Below are positions 23,249 to 27,434 of a DNA stretch of 27,434 bases, in pieces. The stretch spans positions 1 through 27,434 of the forward strand of contig CAYYCP010000044.1 of NCBI GenBank assembly GCA_964470375.1, written 5' to 3'. The notes beneath the pieces are model-generated. The model was not told the origin of the DNA. It saw only the letters and a list, made by a program, of their open reading frames with translations, and did not search any database. The number at the start of each line of letters is the position of its first letter. The first letter of the stretch is position 1. This DNA comes from CAYNQK01 sp964470375. Its GTDB lineage: Bacteria; Spirochaetota; Spirochaetia; Treponematales; JBGSOB01. Both the position numbers and the translations under genes were made by a program.

Positions 23249-23295
23249 TAAACCGCCCCACGCGAGGCAGGTTACCGTAGTAGAGGAGATACGAC

Positions 23296-24522
23296 ATGGA
23301 CATCCGGCCCCTCAGCGATTCCTGCTGGCTCATCCACGCGGACGTGCGCACCGACGACCTCTTCGAGGGCATCTGGCCCATTCCGGATGGGGTATCTCTC
23401 AATTCCTACCTGGTGAGGGGCAAGCGCACGGCCCTGATAGACCTGGTGAGGGACTGGGGCGGAGCGGCCGAAGAATTCGCATCCCAGCTTGATCAAGCAG
23501 GAGTGAAGCCCTCCGACATCGATTACATCGTCCTCAACCACATGGAGCCGGACCACACTGGTTGGCTGAGCGCATTCCGCAAGTTGGCTCCGCGGGCCGA
23601 AATCCTCGCTTCTGAAAAGGCCCTGCCCCTGATCAAGCACTTCTACGGCATCGAGCAGGGAGTCCGGGCCGTCTCCTCGGGCGAGGTCCTGGACCTGGGC
23701 GGAGGCAGGAGCCTGCGCTTCGAGATGATCCCCAACGTGCATTGGCCCGAGACGATGGCCAGCTTCCTGGAGCCTGATGGCATTCTCTTCTCCTGCGACG
23801 CCTTCGGGGCCTTCGGAGCCCTGGACGGCCAAGTTTTCGACGACGAGCTCAGCCAGGCCCGGCGTGAGATTCTGGAGCGCGAGAGTGAACGCTACTACGC
23901 CAATATCGTGTCTTCCTTCTCGCTCTTCGTCCAGCGCGCCATATACAAGCTGGGCGGCCTGGGGATAAAGATCATAGCGCCCAGCCACGGACCGGTCTAT
24001 CGCAGCCGCCCCCAGGATGTCATAGAGAGCTATAGGCGCTACGCCTCCTGGATGAACGGGCCCGCCTTGCCCGAGGTCTGCGTCGTCTGGGGTTCCATGT
24101 ACGGAAATACCCGTCAAGGCCTGGAAGCCGTCCTGAAGGGCATCCGCGAAGCCGGCCTAGCATACCGCGAGCACCGCGTGCCGAATGAGGACATCTCCTT
24201 CGTCCTGGCCGACGCCTACCGCTGCCAGGGCATCCTGATAGCCGCCCCCACCTACGAGTACGCCCTCTTCCCGCCCATGGCCTACGTTTTGGATATCTTC
24301 GTCCGTAAGCACGTCTGGAACCGCAACGCCCTGCGCATAGGCTCCTTCGGCTGGGTGGGCGGGGCCAAGAAGGCATACGAAGAAGCCGTGGCCCCCCTTA
24401 AGTGGATCAGTCTGGATCCGGTCGAGTGGGCCGGGGCCCCCGATCAGGACCTCCTTGGACTCCTGCGACAGCGCGGAATCGAGCTCGCCCAGGCAGTCAA
24501 GGCCGCTTGCCGGGTAGGCTGA
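23296..24522 (+). CDS. Flavodiiron protein (A-type flavoprotein, FprA family)
   Basis: A cytoplasmic enzyme that reduces O2 to water and/or NO to N2O without releasing reactive species, common in anaerobes. Residues 1-250 are a metallo-beta-lactamase-like domain with the complete diiron set: H82, E84, D86 and H87 (HMEPDH), H149 (NVHWPE), D168 (SCDAFGAFG) and H231 (PSHGP). Residues about 260-405 are a flavodoxin domain with the FMN phosphate loop GSMYGNT. There is no C-terminal rubredoxin or flavin-reductase extension, so it is the simplest class A form and needs a separate electron donor, which is not seen nearby. The ATG has AGGAG 7 bases upstream. It follows tmk by 47 bases. O2 versus NO preference cannot be read from sequence. 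Confidence 0.95.
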   Translation: MDIRPLSDSCWLIHADVRTDDLFEGIWPIPDGVSLNSYLVRGKRTALIDLVRDWGGAAEEFASQLDQAGVKPSDIDYIVLNHMEPDHTGWLSAFRKLAPRAEILASEKALPLIKHFYGIEQGVRAVSSGEVLDLGGGRSLRFEMIPNVHWPETMASFLEPDGILFSCDAFGAFGALDGQVFDDELSQARREILERESERYYANIVSSFSLFVQRAIYKLGGLGIKIIAPSHGPVYRSRPQDVIESYRRYASWMNGPALPEVCVVWGSMYGNTRQGLEAVLKGIREAGLAYREHRVPNEDISFVLADAYRCQGILIAAPTYEYALFPPMAYVLDIFVRKHVWNRNALRIGSFGWVGGAKKAYEEAVAPLKWISLDPVEWAGAPDQDLLGLLRQRGIELAQAVKAACRVG

Positions 24523-24574
24523 AGGCATCCCGAGGCCCCTCAACCGGCCCGGCCATCCTGCCGATACATTGAGC

Positions 24575-25177
24575 ATGGCGCGGCGCATCCTGCCCATCCT
24601 CCTCCTCGTCTCTCTAATCGGACAGGCCCTCACAGCCTATCCGGTCTATTATAAGGAACAGTACTTCAAGCTCTTCCACCTTCACTACATCCAGTATCCG
24701 GACGATACCATCGAGAACATCTACTACCTGGAGCAGGCCATGAAGGCGGATTTCTGCAATCCCCTCTATGCCATGGCTAAAATTGAGGATAAACGCGAAT
24801 GGGCGCGTTACCGCGATCTCTTCAACATGCACATTCTACTCAAGCTCATAGAGCAGCACCTTTTACTGGGTTCCAAGTGGGACAAGCGCAAGGCGTACTT
24901 CTACAACGCCCCTTGGAAGCGGGAGAACCTTGAGAGCCTTGACACCGCTGAGACATGCTATCGGGCGGCTCTAGCCTATTGGCCGGAGGCCAAGCGCTAC
25001 GCCCTGTCGGCTATGCGCGAACGCTTCATCACCCTGGAGGAGCTGAGCCAATGGGAGGACGAGGCCTATCGCATTGAGAAGGGGCTCCTGGATTACGAGC
25101 GCATCATCGGCGACGAGTTGGCGCGGGTAGCCCGCGTGCGGGCGGACTTCCAGGCCATGGACGATTCCACGTACTGA
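24575..25177 (+). CDS. Exported protein of unknown function
   Basis: A 200-residue protein that I do not recognise. Residues 1-21 look like a signal peptide (basic MARR, hydrophobic ILPILLLVSLIGQAL, then TA before YPVYYKEQ), with no lipobox Cys, so it should be secreted to the periplasm. The mature part is rich in Tyr, Trp, Leu and charged residues. It appears fully helical, with TPR-like stretches (LDTAETCYRAALAYWPEAKRYAL) and an acidic helical C-terminus. The start may be ATG 24575 or TTG 24569; neither has a ribosome site. It is 52 bases after the flavodiiron gene, so co-transcription is possible. Stop codons of this gene and queA are only 7 bases apart. It is probably real: strong codon bias and no competing frame. 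Confidence 0.75.
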   Translation: MARRILPILLLVSLIGQALTAYPVYYKEQYFKLFHLHYIQYPDDTIENIYYLEQAMKADFCNPLYAMAKIEDKREWARYRDLFNMHILLKLIEQHLLLGSKWDKRKAYFYNAPWKRENLESLDTAETCYRAALAYWPEAKRYALSAMRERFITLEELSQWEDEAYRIEKGLLDYERIIGDELARVARVRADFQAMDDSTY

Positions 25178-25184
25178 TTCCGCC

Positions 25185-26198
25185 TCACCTTATTAACATA
25201 GCGTCCCCATAAGAGAAGAAGCGGTAGCCCAGCCTGACCGCCTCCGCGTAGGCGTCAAGTATCCTCTGCCTGCCCGCCAGGGCGCATACCAGCATGAGGA
25301 GGGTGGATTCGGGCGTGTGGAAATTCGTCAGAAGCTGGTCGATGGCCCGAAACACGTAACCGGGCTTGATGAATATCCGGGTGCGGCCCGGACCCGGCCG
25401 CAAGCTTTCGCCCTCATCGTCCCAGGCTGCCTCAAGGGTCCGGAGGCTCGTGGTCCCGACGGCCAGGACAGGCCGTCCGGCGGCCTTGGCCTCGGTCACA
25501 GCCTGGGCGGTCTCGGGGGGGACGTAGTATTCCTCTTCATGCATCCTATGCTCCTCGATCTCGGCCGTGCGTACGGGCATGAATGTGCCCAAACCCACGT
25601 GGAGGGTGAGGTAGGCGGCCTGGATTCCCCTGCCCTTCAGGGCCTCCATGATCTGCGGAGTGAAATGCAGCCCGGCGGTGGGAGCCGCAGCTGAGCCGGC
25701 TTCGCGCGCGTAGCATGTTTGGTAGCGTTCTCCATCCATAGCCCGGTCCGGCCGTTTGATGTAGGGCGGCAGAGGCACGTGGCCGCAACGCTCGAAGTAC
25801 TCCTCGTCCGGATCCTCATCGAAGACGAGGCAACGTCCGCCGGCTTCGATATGCGCCCGGCGGCCCTCGGGGAAGAGGATAGTGCTGCCGGGTTTGAGGG
25901 AGCCTTGCCTTTTGGCCATGAATTCCCAGCGCCCTCCGCCCAGGCGGCGGGTGAGAAGGAATTCCCTCTCCGGGCCCTGTCCCCCTACGGATGCGTAGAG
26001 CCTGGCCCGGCGCACCCGGCTGTCGTTGAAAACCATGAGGGTGCCGGGGCTGAGCAGGTCGGGAAGCTCAGCGAAGGTATGATGCGAATTTCCGCCGGAC
26101 CGCTCGAGGATGAAGAGGCGCGATTCGCCGCGCCGTTCTGGCGGCTCTTGGGCTATCTGCCCCGGGGGCAGCTCAAAAGAGAAGTCGCTCGTTTTCAT
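25185..26198 (-). CDS. queA: S-adenosylmethionine:tRNA ribosyltransferase-isomerase
   Basis: Transfers and isomerises the ribosyl group of SAM onto 7-aminomethyl-7-deazaguanine in tRNA, giving epoxyqueuosine. The 337-residue protein has the family hallmarks: FSFELPPGQIAQEP at the start, DLLSPGTLMVFNDSRV, the PLPPYIKR motif, GSAAAPTAGLHFT, LTLHVGLGTFMPVR, and the C-terminal TNFHTPESTLLMLVCALAG. The ATG at 26198 lies inside the 3' end of ruvB (26-base overlap). In many bacteria queA follows ruvB and precedes tgt; tgt is not next here, since the neighbour is convergent. Confidence 0.97.
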   Translation of the reverse strand: MKTSDFSFELPPGQIAQEPPERRGESRLFILERSGGNSHHTFAELPDLLSPGTLMVFNDSRVRRARLYASVGGQGPEREFLLTRRLGGGRWEFMAKRQGSLKPGSTILFPEGRRAHIEAGGRCLVFDEDPDEEYFERCGHVPLPPYIKRPDRAMDGERYQTCYAREAGSAAAPTAGLHFTPQIMEALKGRGIQAAYLTLHVGLGTFMPVRTAEIEEHRMHEEEYYVPPETAQAVTEAKAAGRPVLAVGTTSLRTLEAAWDDEGESLRPGPGRTRIFIKPGYVFRAIDQLLTNFHTPESTLLMLVCALAGRQRILDAYAEAVRLGYRFFSYGDAMLIR

Positions 26199-27252
26199 TC
26201 GGGAATTGCAGTCCCAGGAGTCGGTATGCGGCTGCAGTGGCCACCCGGCCGCGAGGGGTGCGGGCCAGGAAGCCGCCCTGGATCAGGTAGGGTTCGTAGT
26301 AGTCCTCCAAGGTCTCTACCGACTCGCCCACCGAAATGGCTAGGGTCTCGGCTCCCACCGGACCGCCTGAATAGCGTGAGATGATAGCCTTGAGGATCTC
26401 GCGGTCCTGGCGTTCGAGGCCGTGGCGATCCACCTCCAGGCGCTCCAGCCCCCTCTCGACGCAATCGAGGTCGATGGCCGAGGATCCCTCCACCTGGGCG
26501 AAGTCGCGCATGCGACGGAGAAGGCGGTTGGCGATACGCGGCGTGCCGCGCGAGGAGGATGCCAGGAGGGCCGCGGCTGGCTTGTGCAGCTCCACATCCA
26601 GGATACGGGCCGAGCGGGCGATGATGGATTCCAACTCGTCCGGGGCGTAATAACCGAAACGCAGACAGATGCCGAAACGGCTGGCCAGGGGCGATGACAC
26701 GGCCCCGGGCTTGGTTGTCGCTCCGATGAGGGTGAAGGGCGGGATGGGGATGCGGACCGTGCGGGCGGCCGGCCCCTGGCCGATCACCCAGTCCAGCTCA
26801 AAGTCCTCCATAGCGATATAGAGCATCTCCTCCAGGGCCGGCTTGAGGCGGTGTATCTCGTCTATGAAGAGGACGGAGCGCTCCTTGAGGGATGTGAGGA
26901 TGCCGGCCAGGTCCTTGGGCTTGTCCAGGGCCGGCGCGCTGGTCGGCTTCCATTCCACGCCAAGCTCGTTGGCCGCCACCAGGGCCAGGGTTGTCTTGCC
27001 CAATCCCGGCGGACCCACCAGGAAAAGGTGGTCCAGGGCCTCGGAACGCTCGCGGGCGGCCTTGATGAAGAGCGAGAGGTTTTCCTTTAGGGCCGCTTGA
27101 CCAAGGAAGTCCTTAAGGCAACGCGGGCGTAGACTGCCCTCGCGCTCATCGGATTCGCTCTGGTATGCCGCGTCCATCAGACCGGGCGCCTCCACAGGGG
27201 GCTCTGGCAGCCCCTCGGCCCCTGCTTTCACGCGCTTGGCTTCCCTTCCCAT
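26173..27252 (-). CDS. ruvB: Holliday junction branch migration helicase RuvB
   Basis: The AAA+ motor of the RuvAB complex. Walker A is GPPGLGKTT (residues 80-88), Walker B is VLFIDEIHRL (D131, E132), sensor 1 is TLIGATTKPG and the arginine finger is in SRFG. The C-terminal winged helix carries GGPVGAETLAISVGE and the family ending YEPYLIQGGFLARTPRGR. The ATG at 27252 is 3 bases after ruvA, but gives a 359-residue protein with about 25 extra N-terminal residues. The ATG at 27177 (334 aa, GGAGG 11 bases upstream) is a fair alternative and closer to the usual length. Confidence 0.96.
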   Translation of the reverse strand: MGREAKRVKAGAEGLPEPPVEAPGLMDAAYQSESDEREGSLRPRCLKDFLGQAALKENLSLFIKAARERSEALDHLFLVGPPGLGKTTLALVAANELGVEWKPTSAPALDKPKDLAGILTSLKERSVLFIDEIHRLKPALEEMLYIAMEDFELDWVIGQGPAARTVRIPIPPFTLIGATTKPGAVSSPLASRFGICLRFGYYAPDELESIIARSARILDVELHKPAAALLASSSRGTPRIANRLLRRMRDFAQVEGSSAIDLDCVERGLERLEVDRHGLERQDREILKAIISRYSGGPVGAETLAISVGESVETLEDYYEPYLIQGGFLARTPRGRVATAAAYRLLGLQFPNENERLLF

Positions 27253-27255
27253 GGC

Positions 27256-27434
27256 TTAGGCCCTAGCTGAAAGTTCGAGAAGGGCCCGGCGGAAGACCTC
27301 CCTCTCGCGGTCAAGGCCGTCAGGGGCTTGGGGCGCGACGGCCGCCAGGCTGCGCTCCACATCTTTGCGCTCGAAGCCCATGTCCATGAGGGCCCTGGCC
27401 ACGTCAGCCCATTCCTGGGCGACCCGCCCGCCCG
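27256..27434 (-). CDS. ruvA: Holliday junction DNA helicase subunit RuvA, C-terminal fragment
   Basis: This reading frame was read by hand at the right edge. About 59 codons end at TAA (27258-27256). The fragment contains AQEWADVARALMDMGFERKDVERSL, the three-helix domain III of RuvA that contacts RuvB (usual form: A..AL..LGY...EA..A). The 5' part lies beyond the window. Its place 3 bases ahead of ruvB fits the standard ruvAB operon. Confidence 0.85.
   Translation of the reverse strand, partial: GGRVAQEWADVARALMDMGFERKDVERSLAAVAPQAPDGLDREREVFRRALLELSARA

Noticed and set aside
1..27434. Mobile element, prophage, toxin-antitoxin or defence genes
   Set aside because: None were seen: no transposase, integrase, terminal inverted repeats or tRNA-linked attachment site, and base composition looks even across the window.

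Overview
The window is a GC-rich (roughly 60% by eye) bacterial chromosomal segment made almost entirely of core housekeeping genes. Gene content and order point to a spirochaete, most likely of the Treponema/Spirochaeta group. The block tamB-bamA-ompH followed by mutS matches the order known from Treponema pallidum (TP0325-TP0328). A run of exactly 100 N inside bamA shows this is a draft or metagenome scaffold. No tRNA, rRNA, CRISPR array, insertion sequence, phage gene or defence island was seen.

Region 1 (about 11,375 down to 1, minus strand) is one long head-to-tail transcription and translation operon: rimP, nusA, infB, rbfA, truB, ribF, rpsO, pnp, an M16 zinc peptidase, dut, and the start of a YjgP/YjgQ (LptF/LptG-type) permease that runs off the left edge. 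Six of its ten junctions are 4-base start/stop overlaps (ATGA, GTGA or TTGA), which suggests tight translational coupling. A strong sigma70-type promoter lies upstream of rimP. Between that promoter and the rimP start codon sits a textbook intrinsic terminator, so the operon is probably controlled by attenuation. This is notable because the second gene encodes NusA, a termination factor. NusA carries an unusual C-terminal zinc ribbon, and RibF appears to have lost its riboflavin-kinase half.

Region 2 (11,442-15,343) holds mutS and comF on the minus strand and a divergent STAS-domain gene on the plus strand. The 69-base gap between mutS and the STAS gene contains two head-on promoters whose -10 and -35 boxes overlap. 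The mutS promoter lies so close to the ATG that the mRNA may be leaderless.

Region 3 (15,392-22,551, minus) is the outer-membrane biogenesis operon tamB-bamA-ompH, which implies a diderm envelope. bamA is interrupted by the assembly gap.

Region 4 (22,637-25,177, plus) has tmk, a flavodiiron protein (O2/NO detoxification, suggesting an anaerobic or microaerophilic life) and an unrecognised exported protein. Region 5 (25,185-27,434, minus) is ruvA (3' end), ruvB and queA: Holliday-junction branch migration plus queuosine synthesis.

The most interesting signals are regulatory or domain-level: the rimP-nusA leader attenuator, the NusA zinc ribbon, the reduced RibF, and the overlapping mutS/STAS promoters. 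I did not find a wholly new multi-gene system.
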